Assembly: GCA_018607785.1 (NCBI GenBank)
Contig: JABBAU010000008.1
Coordinates: forward strand, 1 to 63,666
Direction of reading: 5' to 3'
DNA from: Methylobacillus sp.
GTDB lineage: Bacteria; Pseudomonadota; Gammaproteobacteria; Burkholderiales; Methylophilaceae
Length of the DNA: 63,666 nt
In this document: piece after piece, positions 55,324-63,604 of the stretch
Position numbering within the stretch: position 1 is the stretch's first letter
Layout of the letters: each line of letters starts with the position of its first letter
Position numbers and translations under genes: made by a program
The notes under the pieces: generated by a model
Seen by the model: the letters and a program-made list of their open reading frames with translations, nothing else
Database searches by the model: none
Told to the model about the DNA's origin: nothing

Positions 55324-58300
55324 TAAATTTGTTTTGTATTAGGCTTTTTATCATTAAAAAATAATGAATATAAAACAGGGACAACTGCCAAGGTAAGGAA
55401 TGTACCCACACCTAGTCCATATGCAATGATATTGGCGAGCCCATAAAACAATGGGTCATGAGGAATGATTAATGTTAATAAGCCAAGTGTGGTAGTTAAT
55501 GTAGTAATAATGATTGGCCTCAGCCTCTGTTGGCAGGCGCTTACGATTGCATCATATAACTTCTTACCCGCATCTCTTTCGAAATCAATTCTATCAATCA
55601 AAATAATCGCATTATTAATAATAATACCAGCCAAACTATAAAGCCCAAGTGTACCCATAAATCCAAAGTTTGCCCCTGAAACAAGTAATCCCAATACAGC
55701 CCCAATGAATGAGAGGGGAATCGTAATTAAAATGATCAAAGGCCTCCTAAATGAATTGAACTGGGCAACCAGGAGGATGATAATAAGGCCTATCACTAGC
55801 GGTACATTAGCAGAAAGTGAGTCTTTCGCCTCCTTAGACTCTCTGATCACGCCATCGTACCTAATCAAATGATTAGGTGGTAAGTCACCACTCAACTCCT
55901 CAACGATGGGATCTAATTCGTCCTTAAAATCCTCAGCCGTATAATTCATATTTTTTACTTCTACTGAAACTGTTCTGAATAAATCTTGGCGTGCAATTCT
56001 TGAAAATTGATTTTGACCCTCAAAGTCAGCTATCTGAAACAATGGAACATTTGTATTTTTGCTTGATGAGTAGACATTTAATGTCCTCATCCTATCCATA
56101 TTAAATCTTTCCTCATCTTCCGCTCTAAATAAGATTGGGATAATATTGTCTTTCTCACGAAATTGGGTAACCTCTGAACCTTCAAAATATGCATTGAGAG
56201 ATTCGGCAATATCATTGGAAGATACGCCTGCCCTCCTCGCTCTCACTTGATCTACATTAATTAAAATTTTTAAAGTTCTGTTCTGCCAATCTGTTCTGAT
56301 ATCAATGGCACCTGGAATCTCGTGCAATCTATCAACCAACTGTTGGGCTTTGGCGTAAATTACATTGGAATCGGGGCCGACTACTTGTAACTTAATTTCA
56401 CTAGAATCACTTGCCCCCAAAAACATCTTGTTTATTCTAAAAAACATCCCCGGAAATCTATCATTTAAAGTCATTCTTAAATTTTCCATAGAACTATCTT
56501 GGGCTTCAACATCTTCTATATTAATGATAATAAAGCCCATATTGTCTGCCGCATCCTCAGGTGCAAGTGATAAGACAAAACGGGGGCCGCCAAATCCAAC
56601 GTATCCCGAAAATGACTCAATATTAGGAAATAACTCTCTATCATTAAGCGCTTCAAAGACCCCTTTCATTTGCCTTGTCATCTCTCTTTGAGAGGTTCCA
56701 GCAGGAAGTTGCGTATAAACTAATATTTGAGGTCTATCTGAATCTGGGAAAAAACGCTTAGGGACATCTTTGCTTAACATAATCGCAAATACAAACGCTG
56801 CAAACATGCTCGCTAAAAATATAAACCTTATCTTTAAAATACCTTTAAGTAGAAAACCATAGCCTATTGATAATTTATAGAAAATTCCTGATGTTTCTTT
56901 TTCTTTACTTTTTTTCTTATCAATTTTTAAAAAGAAATAACAGAGTATGGGGGTTAAACAAAGTCCCGCAATCCATGAAGTCAACAAAGCCATTGCAATA
57001 ACTAATGAGAGTGACCTTGTATACTCACCTGCGGTTGATTCTGCCAGCATAAGTGGAAGAAAAAATAAAATAGTTGTTAAAGATGAGGTCAGTAACGGAA
57101 TCGTTAATTCTTTGCCTACCCCCTTGAGTGCTTCAATTCTGGAGATACCATTCTCTAACCTTTTCATAAAATCTTCAGCGACAACAATTCCATTATCCAC
57201 CAGCAACCCCAAAGCAATAATGAGTGTTGCAAGGCTCATCCTCTCGAGCTGAAGATCATAAAAATTCATCAATGCGAGTGTAATCAACATGACGGTTGGA
57301 ACGATGGAGCCAACAATAAAGCCTGTTCTAAAACCAAGAAAAATGATAACCGAAAATAGAACAATGACCAGAGTCTGTATTACGTTAATCGATACTCCGT
57401 TAATGGTATCTTGAACAACATCAGCCTGATAGGTGGCGATATCTATATGGTATCCAAAAGGCATAGTTTCTTGAATTTCTGATATCACATTTAGAACTCT
57501 GGGTGAAAATTCTAAGAGGTTATAACCTTCCAGCATTGAAATACCAAAAACAATGGCCGGTTTACCGTTAAAATATGCTGTTTTACTTGGTGGGTCTATA
57601 TATCCTCGTTCAATAACGGCTACATCTCTTAAGGATATAACGTCCTCAGTGTCTGTTTTGTAACCCGACCTGGGTACTGAGATTAATGTATCCCCTAACT
57701 CTTCGATATCTTTAAAATCACCTGTTGGCTCCAAGACAAACGACCTTGCTCCAGTGTCAACTTGACCTCCTGGCATAATAATATTTTGTGAACTGAGCGC
57801 AGCCGCAATCTGACTGGGGTTAACACCTAGCTCTGCAAGCTTTGTTGACTCAAATTTTAAATAAATTCTTTCGTCTTGAATGCCAAATAAGTCAATTTTT
57901 TTTGTGCCCTTTACACCGTAAAGAATGTCTCTAATGTGTTTTGCCATATCGTGCATTTCATTCATACCAAAACCATCTGAGGTTAATGCCATTGTGATGA
58001 CAGCGACATCACCAAATTCATCATTTATGTTTGGAGTCGACGAACCCTTGGGCAGCTCTTTTTCTGCATCCTTAACTTTGTTTCGTAAGTTTTGCCAAAT
58101 ATCGGCTAAGTTGAAGTATTTATCCTCTATTTTGACATGAATGATTGAGGATCCTGTTTGAGAAATTGATGTGAGCATCTTAATCTCAGGGATCTTTCGA
58201 ATCTGTTCTTCTAATTTTTTGGTTATCAGAAGCTCAATTCTTTGTGGTGACATTCCAGGAAAATTCGTTGTAACAATCGCTTCACGGCTTACGATGGAAG

Positions 58301-58412
58301 GGTCTTCTTGGGAAGGCAGGGTAAAATAACTGATGCCGCCATAAAGCATCAGACTTACAACAATAAATAAAAATATTTTCTTATATTTAAAAGCTAACTC
58401 TGAAATATTCAT
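55323..58412 (-). CDS. RND multidrug efflux pump, AcrB/HAE family
   Basis: Inner-membrane RND transporter of 1029 aa. The first transmembrane helix is followed by FTLPSQEDPSI and TTNFPGMSPQRIE, typical of hydrophobe/amphiphile pumps. TM4 reads GLLVDNGIVVAED, with one of the two usual aspartates replaced by Asn, as in several AcrB-like subfamilies. It is the third gene of an operon after a NodT-type outer-membrane protein and an adaptor, with a 13-bp gap to the adaptor. Substrate unknown. Confidence 0.93.
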   Translation of the reverse strand: MNISELAFKYKKIFLFIVVSLMLYGGISYFTLPSQEDPSIVSREAIVTTNFPGMSPQRIELLITKKLEEQIRKIPEIKMLTSISQTGSSIIHVKIEDKYFNLADIWQNLRNKVKDAEKELPKGSSTPNINDEFGDVAVITMALTSDGFGMNEMHDMAKHIRDILYGVKGTKKIDLFGIQDERIYLKFESTKLAELGVNPSQIAAALSSQNIIMPGGQVDTGARSFVLEPTGDFKDIEELGDTLISVPRSGYKTDTEDVISLRDVAVIERGYIDPPSKTAYFNGKPAIVFGISMLEGYNLLEFSPRVLNVISEIQETMPFGYHIDIATYQADVVQDTINGVSINVIQTLVIVLFSVIIFLGFRTGFIVGSIVPTVMLITLALMNFYDLQLERMSLATLIIALGLLVDNGIVVAEDFMKRLENGISRIEALKGVGKELTIPLLTSSLTTILFFLPLMLAESTAGEYTRSLSLVIAMALLTSWIAGLCLTPILCYFFLKIDKKKSKEKETSGIFYKLSIGYGFLLKGILKIRFIFLASMFAAFVFAIMLSKDVPKRFFPDSDRPQILVYTQLPAGTSQREMTRQMKGVFEALNDRELFPNIESFSGYVGFGGPRFVLSLAPEDAADNMGFIIINIEDVEAQDSSMENLRMTLNDRFPGMFFRINKMFLGASDSSEIKLQVVGPDSNVIYAKAQQLVDRLHEIPGAIDIRTDWQNRTLKILINVDQVRARRAGVSSNDIAESLNAYFEGSEVTQFREKDNIIPILFRAEDEERFNMDRMRTLNVYSSSKNTNVPLFQIADFEGQNQFSRIARQDLFRTVSVEVKNMNYTAEDFKDELDPIVEELSGDLPPNHLIRYDGVIRESKEAKDSLSANVPLVIGLIIILLVAQFNSFRRPLIILITIPLSFIGAVLGLLVSGANFGFMGTLGLYSLAGIIINNAIILIDRIDFERDAGKKLYDAIVSACQQRLRPIIITTLTTTLGLLTLIIPHDPLFYGLANIIAYGLGVGTFLTLAVVPVLYSLFFNDKKPNTKQI

Positions 58413-58425
58413 TAAAAGACCAGTC

Positions 58426-59478
58426 TCAGTTAAAGTTAAATATTTCTATATCTTGCTCTTGTAATATCACCTCTTGGTTGTCGCGGAGATAAGGGACTCC
58501 AGCCACGGCAATAATATCACCAGATTTTATGTTGCCTTGAACATAAACATCATTATTTGTAATATTCAGTGGCTTAACCATCACTTTTTTAAGTCTGCTC
58601 GAATTCGGATCATAAACAAAAACAAAGCTTGATTGTTGATTGCCTACCCCTAATGCAGAGTTTGGTATCAATATACTTTCCTCTACGTCTTGATAATAAA
58701 CAAATAAAACTTCTGCTGTCATGCCAGCTCTGAGCTCTGAAGATTGTTCAGTAAGATACAAAACTACTGGGAAAGAATTTGCTCTTGTTGCTTGTGTACC
58801 AATTTCTTTAAGCACCCCCTTCATTTCAAGTCCTTTAGCCGCAGGAAAGGTGACCGTATAAATTTTATCTTGAACTAATTTTTTAATTAGCGTCTCTGGA
58901 ACAAAAACTGACACCTCAAGCCCTTCACCGCCATCAATTTTAAAAAGTGTTTCACCAATAAAAACTTGTTGGGCCTCGTCTACATCTTTAAAGGTGATTG
59001 TGCCGTCATAAGGCGCTCTAAGAACTGTATCATCAAGCCCTTTTTTACTGATTGCTAAATTTGAAGCAGCAATTTCTAATTCTGTTTTGGCATCAGCCAC
59101 ATCCTGTTGTGAGACCGCCTTACTTTCTCGAGCGACCTTCATACGATTGTAATATGACTCTTTGTTCACGTAATCAGATTGTGATGAAAGATAAATACTT
59201 TTAGCATCTCTCTGGGATAGCCTTGCTAAAACTTGACCTTTTTTTACCTTGCTTCCTAAATCAACTTTTACATCTGTGACATAGCCACCACCATTGAAAC
59301 TTAGTGAAGCGCCCTCTCTCGGGTTAAGTTGCCCAGATAGCTTTCTTGTTTGTTCAACTCCTGATAGCTTCACCTCCATCCAAGCAATCTTTGGTATCGG
59401 TGTTTCTTTTACCGGCTCTTCCTTCCCACAGGATGAAATAAAAAAGATTATGAATATTAAAAAAATTATTTTTTTCAT
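58426..59478 (-). CDS. RND efflux periplasmic adaptor (membrane fusion lipoprotein)
   Basis: Adaptor protein of 350 aa. The lipoprotein signal ends with SSC (Cys17). A first half-lipoyl motif (GYVTDVKVDLGSKVKKGQVLARL), a helical hairpin (about 85-145) and the second half-lipoyl (TVLRAPYDGTITFKDV) are all present, unlike the adaptor at 41530. A beta-barrel domain and the conserved IPNSAL stretch follow. It links the inner-membrane pump to the outer-membrane channel and lies 10 bp after the latter gene. Confidence 0.93.
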   Translation of the reverse strand: MKKIIFLIFIIFFISSCGKEEPVKETPIPKIAWMEVKLSGVEQTRKLSGQLNPREGASLSFNGGGYVTDVKVDLGSKVKKGQVLARLSQRDAKSIYLSSQSDYVNKESYYNRMKVARESKAVSQQDVADAKTELEIAASNLAISKKGLDDTVLRAPYDGTITFKDVDEAQQVFIGETLFKIDGGEGLEVSVFVPETLIKKLVQDKIYTVTFPAAKGLEMKGVLKEIGTQATRANSFPVVLYLTEQSSELRAGMTAEVLFVYYQDVEESILIPNSALGVGNQQSSFVFVYDPNSSRLKKVMVKPLNITNNDVYVQGNIKSGDIIAVAGVPYLRDNQEVILQEQDIEIFNFN

Positions 59479-59488
59479 ACGCTATTCC

Positions 59489-60955
59489 CTAAGTATCTTC
59501 ATCGCTAATGTCTTGAACAGGAATTTCTGTGGCATCCCAACCACCGCCCATTGCTTTGTATAGCTGAATTATAAATTGTACTAAATTTCCATCACTTTTA
59601 GCTAACTCATCTTCTTGGAAAAAAATAACTCTTTCTGCATCTTGGACCTCTTGAAAATCAATAAGGCCTGAGGTATACCTAGCCACTGTAATTTTATTTA
59701 CTTTTTTAGCGGCTTTGACCGATGCCGTGAGCGATGTATTTCTTTGCTTTTCCTCTTTGTAAGACTTAAGAGCATTTTCAACTTCCTCAAATGCGGTTAT
59801 AACTTTCTTTTCATAGTTTACACGAGCTTCCTCAAGTCGAGCATCCGCAACCTCAATTCCAGCTTGTGTTGCACCTGCATCAAAAATATTCCATCTAAAA
59901 TTTGGTCCAAATGACCAATATCTGGAGTTCGAGCTGAACTGACTATCAGAGCCTCTTGCATCATAGCCAAAGGTACCGTTCAGATTGAATCTAGGATATT
60001 CTTCAGCAGTTGCAATACCGACCTCAGCTGTTTCTTGGGCCAATCTTCTTTCTGCTCTTCTAATGTCAGGTCGTTGTCTTAAAATTTCCCTTGGTAACTC
60101 AACAACTGTTTTTTCTGACACTTGTGGAATACCTTTATTTCCTCTTAGCTCTTCGTTAAGTGAGCCAGGGTTTTTTCCCAACAGGACTGCAAGGCTATTC
60201 ATTAACTCATCGATATCGGCATGAAAAAGAGGCACATAAGATTCTGCTGCTGCTAAATTTTGCTCTGACTGAAGCGCATCAATCTCTGAAACAAGCTCAG
60301 CCTTAAAGCGCGCATTAACAATCTTTAAAGTTTCTCTTTGTGATTTAACATTCTCAAGTGCAAACTGAAGTCTTTTTTGAGAGGTGCGTAATGCAATGTA
60401 ATTCTTTGCAATTTCTGCGTATAAAATTACCATTACATCTCGATAACTTTCAACGGTTGCCTGATATTGCGCATCCGCTGCTTCAATCGATCTCCTTACA
60501 TATCCAAAGAGATCAATTTCCCAACTTAAATCTAGGCCAATCGAAGTATAGTTATCAGTATTTTTATCTCCAGCAGCAGATTTACTGCTACTTTTTCTTG
60601 ACGCATCACCAACGGCATCAATTTCGGGGAATCTTGTGGCATCAACAATTCTAAAATTTGCTCTAGCCTCTTCAACTCTTGTAAGTGCAATTTTTGCATC
60701 TAGGTTATCGACAGACGCCCTACTTATTAAGTCATTAAGAACTGGATCATCTAAAAGTGTCCACCATTGTTTCTGATAATCACTGTCTTCAACAAATTCA
60801 TTGTTTAACTGGTTGTTCCAATTATCTGGTACATCCATTTCAGGTGAGCCTTCATAATCTGGCCCAACAGCCTTGCAACCAAGAATAAAAAATAAAGCTA
60901 TTAGATGAATAAGAGATTTTATTAAGAAATTGTTTTTATTTTCTTTGGTAATCAT
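59489..60955 (-). CDS. NodT-family outer-membrane efflux lipoprotein
   Basis: Outer-membrane factor of 488 aa with the lipobox ILGC (Cys27) followed by KAVGPDY, the typical NodT/OprM N-terminus. Two homologous helical tunnel regions are visible; RPDIRRAERRLAQETAEVGIA is a conserved block. It is the first gene of the efflux operon OMF-adaptor-pump-membrane protein. It provides the outer-membrane exit channel for the RND pump at 55323-58412. Confidence 0.93.
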   Translation of the reverse strand: MITKENKNNFLIKSLIHLIALFFILGCKAVGPDYEGSPEMDVPDNWNNQLNNEFVEDSDYQKQWWTLLDDPVLNDLISRASVDNLDAKIALTRVEEARANFRIVDATRFPEIDAVGDASRKSSSKSAAGDKNTDNYTSIGLDLSWEIDLFGYVRRSIEAADAQYQATVESYRDVMVILYAEIAKNYIALRTSQKRLQFALENVKSQRETLKIVNARFKAELVSEIDALQSEQNLAAAESYVPLFHADIDELMNSLAVLLGKNPGSLNEELRGNKGIPQVSEKTVVELPREILRQRPDIRRAERRLAQETAEVGIATAEEYPRFNLNGTFGYDARGSDSQFSSNSRYWSFGPNFRWNIFDAGATQAGIEVADARLEEARVNYEKKVITAFEEVENALKSYKEEKQRNTSLTASVKAAKKVNKITVARYTSGLIDFQEVQDAERVIFFQEDELAKSDGNLVQFIIQLYKAMGGGWDATEIPVQDISDEDT

Positions 60956-61008
60956 TAGTGAAAATTATACCTAAAAAAAATTTAATTAGATTATGAGGGT
61001 AGAGTTTT

Positions 61009-62535
61009 TTAGAGAGTATTTAAATTTTTTAAATAAAATTCTGCTTTTTTATTGATTTGTTCTTTTTGAGTTGGATTCATTTTTTTAAGTTGACTATTTA
61101 CAATTCCTAATCTTGGATTTTTTGAAAGCTTATCTTGATGTCTATCAAAAAAATTCCAATAAAGTGAATTAAATGGACAAGCATTTTCTCCCACTTTTTC
61201 CTTAAAATTATATTTACATTTAGCGCAGTAATTACTCATTTTATTAATATAGGATGCAGATGATACATAAGGCTTCGTTGCTAACATCCCACCATCGGCA
61301 AACTGACTCATGCCTAGTGTATTAGGAAGCTCTACCCATTCATATGCATCGATATAAATTCCAAGGTACCATTGATGAACCTCTTTTGGATTAATACCTG
61401 CTAATAAACTAAAATTACCAATAACCATCAGCCTTTGGATATGATGGGCATATGCGTTAGTTAATGATTGCGAAATGCTTTGTGATAGACATCGCATATC
61501 GGTTTTTCCTGTCCAGTACCATTCAGGAAGCTTATTTTTATGCTCAAAAAAATTATGTTGATCATACCCGGGCATATTTGCCCAATAAACTCCTCTAATA
61601 TATTCACGCCAACCCAAAATTTGTCTTATAAACCCTTCAGTTGATGCCAGGGGTAAATCTTTTTTCTTGTATGCATCTTCAGCCTTTTTAATCACTTCAA
61701 TTGGGCTAAGCATTTTAGTGTTTAGTGAAAAAGATAAAAATGAGTGGAATAATCTCCAGTTTTCATCATGAAGGGCGTCCTGAAAATCACCAAAATAAAG
61801 AAGATCTTTTTCAATAAAATTTTCAAGTAATTCAATAGACTCATCCCTACTGATAGGCCAACGAAAATCTGTTGCTTGGCTCTCCCCAAAGTACTCGATA
61901 TTCTCGTCATTTATTTCTAAAAAAATTTTTTCGTGATTATGGGAAGGTCTAAAATCTTGAGTTGAGCTAGGTGAACCATCCCATCTTTTTCGATTGTCTA
62001 CATCATAATTCCACTTTCCTCCAATAGGTTTTTCACCCTCCATTAAAATAGAGAATTTCTTTCTCATGTGTCTATAGAATTCTTCCATCCGCCAATGTTT
62101 CTTTTCAGAAAAAAATTCTTTCGCATAGAGCTTTGGGATTAAGAAATGTTCCGAGTCAACTGGAACCGCTTTTATATCTTCGATTGAATGAAGTTTTTGC
62201 AATTCTGTCATTAACCGATATTCGTCTGGATTTTGATACTCTAGCTGGCTGAAATTTCTTTTTTTAACAATGCTTTTAATGTTCTCATAAAAATTTTGTC
62301 TGTTTTCTTTATCGTTAATTTTTAAATAAATAACCTCAAGGTCTTTTGATCTGAGTTGATTTGCAAAAAAACGCATGGCTGCAAATGTCGCTATAATTTT
62401 TTGAGCATGATGAAGCACATAGTTTGTTTCATCCTTTACCTCCATCATTACATATGTAACTGAAGAGTTCGTCTCTTTAAACCATGAGTGGTTTAAATTT
62501 AATTGGTCACCTAATATTAATCTTAGTCTACTCAT
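61009..62535 (-). CDS. phrB: FeS-type (6-4) photolyase / bacterial cryptochrome (PhrB class)
   Basis: Photolyase-related protein of 508 aa. The N-terminus RLILGDQLNLNHSWF is that of the FeS-BCP class, and four cysteines C349, C437, C440 and C453 match the 4Fe-4S ligands of Agrobacterium PhrB (C350, C438, C441, C454) with identical spacing. These enzymes bind FAD, a lumazine antenna and a 4Fe-4S cluster and repair (6-4) photoproducts with blue light. The gene is divergent from the proteorhodopsin gene across a 292-bp gap. Confidence 0.93.
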   Translation of the reverse strand: MSRLRLILGDQLNLNHSWFKETNSSVTYVMMEVKDETNYVLHHAQKIIATFAAMRFFANQLRSKDLEVIYLKINDKENRQNFYENIKSIVKKRNFSQLEYQNPDEYRLMTELQKLHSIEDIKAVPVDSEHFLIPKLYAKEFFSEKKHWRMEEFYRHMRKKFSILMEGEKPIGGKWNYDVDNRKRWDGSPSSTQDFRPSHNHEKIFLEINDENIEYFGESQATDFRWPISRDESIELLENFIEKDLLYFGDFQDALHDENWRLFHSFLSFSLNTKMLSPIEVIKKAEDAYKKKDLPLASTEGFIRQILGWREYIRGVYWANMPGYDQHNFFEHKNKLPEWYWTGKTDMRCLSQSISQSLTNAYAHHIQRLMVIGNFSLLAGINPKEVHQWYLGIYIDAYEWVELPNTLGMSQFADGGMLATKPYVSSASYINKMSNYCAKCKYNFKEKVGENACPFNSLYWNFFDRHQDKLSKNPRLGIVNSQLKKMNPTQKEQINKKAEFYLKNLNTL

Positions 62536-62780
62536 TTGAATTTATTATAAAGTAGTTCAATGCCCATTCGATATTAAAATAAAACCAACTTTAAATTTTT
62601 AAAGGAACTCCCAAAAAAAAAATATGTCTATAGGGCTTATTTTTAAAAATCTTTTTAAAAATTGTGGTAAATTTAATATTGTTTTATCAGGTGTGCTAAT
62701 AAAGTTCGTTTTTTTAAAATTTATTAGCTCTCTTTTTAAGACATTTTTTTAATCAAAACGTAAACAGTCTAAGGGTGATG

Positions 62781-62825
62781 ATGCTAAGACATTTTTGTTT
62801 AAACGTTTTTATAGGAGGGTTTTAA
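62781..62825 (+). other. Possible 14-codon leader peptide before proteorhodopsin
   Basis: ATG at 62781, five nt after AAGGG, opens a 14-codon frame ending with TAA at 62823-62825, two nt before the rhodopsin ATG. Its last codons contain the rhodopsin ribosome site. It could couple translation, but it is short and could be chance. Confidence 0.2.
62813..62818 (+). promoter_or_regulatory. Strong Shine-Dalgarno of proteorhodopsin
   Basis: A perfect AGGAGG nine nt before the ATG at 62828; it decides the start in favour of MLNPSDYVG over an upstream TTG at 62795. Confidence 0.85.
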
Positions 62826-62827
62826 AT

Positions 62828-63523
62828 ATGTTAAATCCATCAGATTACGTTGGAGTATCATTTTGGCTGCTTTCAGCTGCTATGGTTGCTGCGACATTTT
62901 TTTTCTGGGTTGAGAGAGATCGAGCTGTAGGTAAATGGAAGACTTCACTTACAGTTGCTGCAATGGTTACAGGTATTGCTGCTATTCACTATTTTTACAT
63001 GCGTGGTGTTTGGATTGATACAGGAAGTTCACCTACAGTATTTAGATACGTAGACTGGTTACTTACAGTTCCACTTCAAATTGTAGAGTTCTATTTAATT
63101 CTTGCTGCGATTGCAGTTGTTTCTATATCCGTTTTCTGGCGTTTACTTATTGCTTCTGTAGTTATGTTAGTTGCAGGCTACATTGGTGAAGTAAGTGCAA
63201 TGGGAGACGGTGGTAGCTTATGGTCTGGTTTCTGGATCGGTATGGTTGCATGGTTATATATCATCTGGGAAGTATTTAAAGGTGAAGCTAGCCAGATTAG
63301 TGCAAGCAAAGGTACTGTAGCAAGTAAGAAAGCTTTTAATGCGTTAAGATTAATTGTGACTGTTGGTTGGGCTATTTATCCAATCGGTTACTATCTTGGG
63401 TATACAGGCAGCGCTGATGCCGGTACTCTAAATATCGTATACAACTTAGCTGACTTTGTTAACAAGATTGCCTTTGGTGTTGTAATTTGGGCAGCGGCTA
63501 CATCAGGTACAAAAGCTAAGTAA
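62828..63523 (+). CDS. Proteorhodopsin, blue-absorbing light-driven proton pump
   Basis: Seven-helix type I rhodopsin of 231 aa. In helix C the motif RYVDWLLTVPLQIVE gives D76 (proton acceptor), T80, Q84 (spectral-tuning site) and E87 (proton donor), equivalent to D97, T101, 105 and E108 of green proteorhodopsin; Q at the tuning site marks blue absorption. H54 matches the H75 partner of the acceptor. Helix G has the retinal-binding lysine K213 (DFVNKIAFG). The DTE pattern predicts outward proton pumping. Retinal-synthesis genes (blh, crt) are not in the window. A strong terminator follows. Confidence 0.96.
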   Translation: MLNPSDYVGVSFWLLSAAMVAATFFFWVERDRAVGKWKTSLTVAAMVTGIAAIHYFYMRGVWIDTGSSPTVFRYVDWLLTVPLQIVEFYLILAAIAVVSISVFWRLLIASVVMLVAGYIGEVSAMGDGGSLWSGFWIGMVAWLYIIWEVFKGEASQISASKGTVASKKAFNALRLIVTVGWAIYPIGYYLGYTGSADAGTLNIVYNLADFVNKIAFGVVIWAAATSGTKAK

Positions 63524-63551
63524 TTTTTGAATCTGTAGTGTAATATTAAAA

Positions 63552-63578
63552 ACGCGTCATTTATGGCGCGTTTTTTTT
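63552..63578 (+). terminator. Intrinsic terminator after proteorhodopsin
   Basis: Eight-pair stem ACGCGTCA / TGGCGCGT (one G-U pair) with a TTTA loop, followed by eight T residues. It lies 28 bp past the rhodopsin stop and separates it from the next gene. Confidence 0.88.
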
Positions 63579-63604
63579 AATTCTTTTTTATGATTTAGGG
63601 TGTA

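Larger units (their letters stand above)
62536..62827. promoter_or_regulatory. Divergent photolyase-proteorhodopsin intergenic region
   Basis: A 292-bp AT-rich region between the two divergent light-related genes. It contains a 12-bp direct repeat TAAGACATTTTT at 62737-62748 and 62785-62796, a possible short leader frame (62781-62825) and the strong ribosome site of the rhodopsin gene. No promoter with convincing -35 and -10 boxes was found; a shared light- or stress-responsive control region is possible. Confidence 0.5.

Noticed and set aside
62624-62752. A 42-codon plus-strand frame in the photolyase-rhodopsin gap
   Set aside because: Its product is low-complexity Phe/Lys/Leu typical of AT-rich spacer, and the only AAGGA lies 17 nt before the ATG, too far to be a good ribosome site.
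62795-62827. Extended N-terminus of proteorhodopsin from a TTG
   Set aside because: The ATG at 62828 has a perfect AGGAGG at 9-nt spacing and matches the family N-terminus; the upstream residues are basic and unlike a signal peptide.
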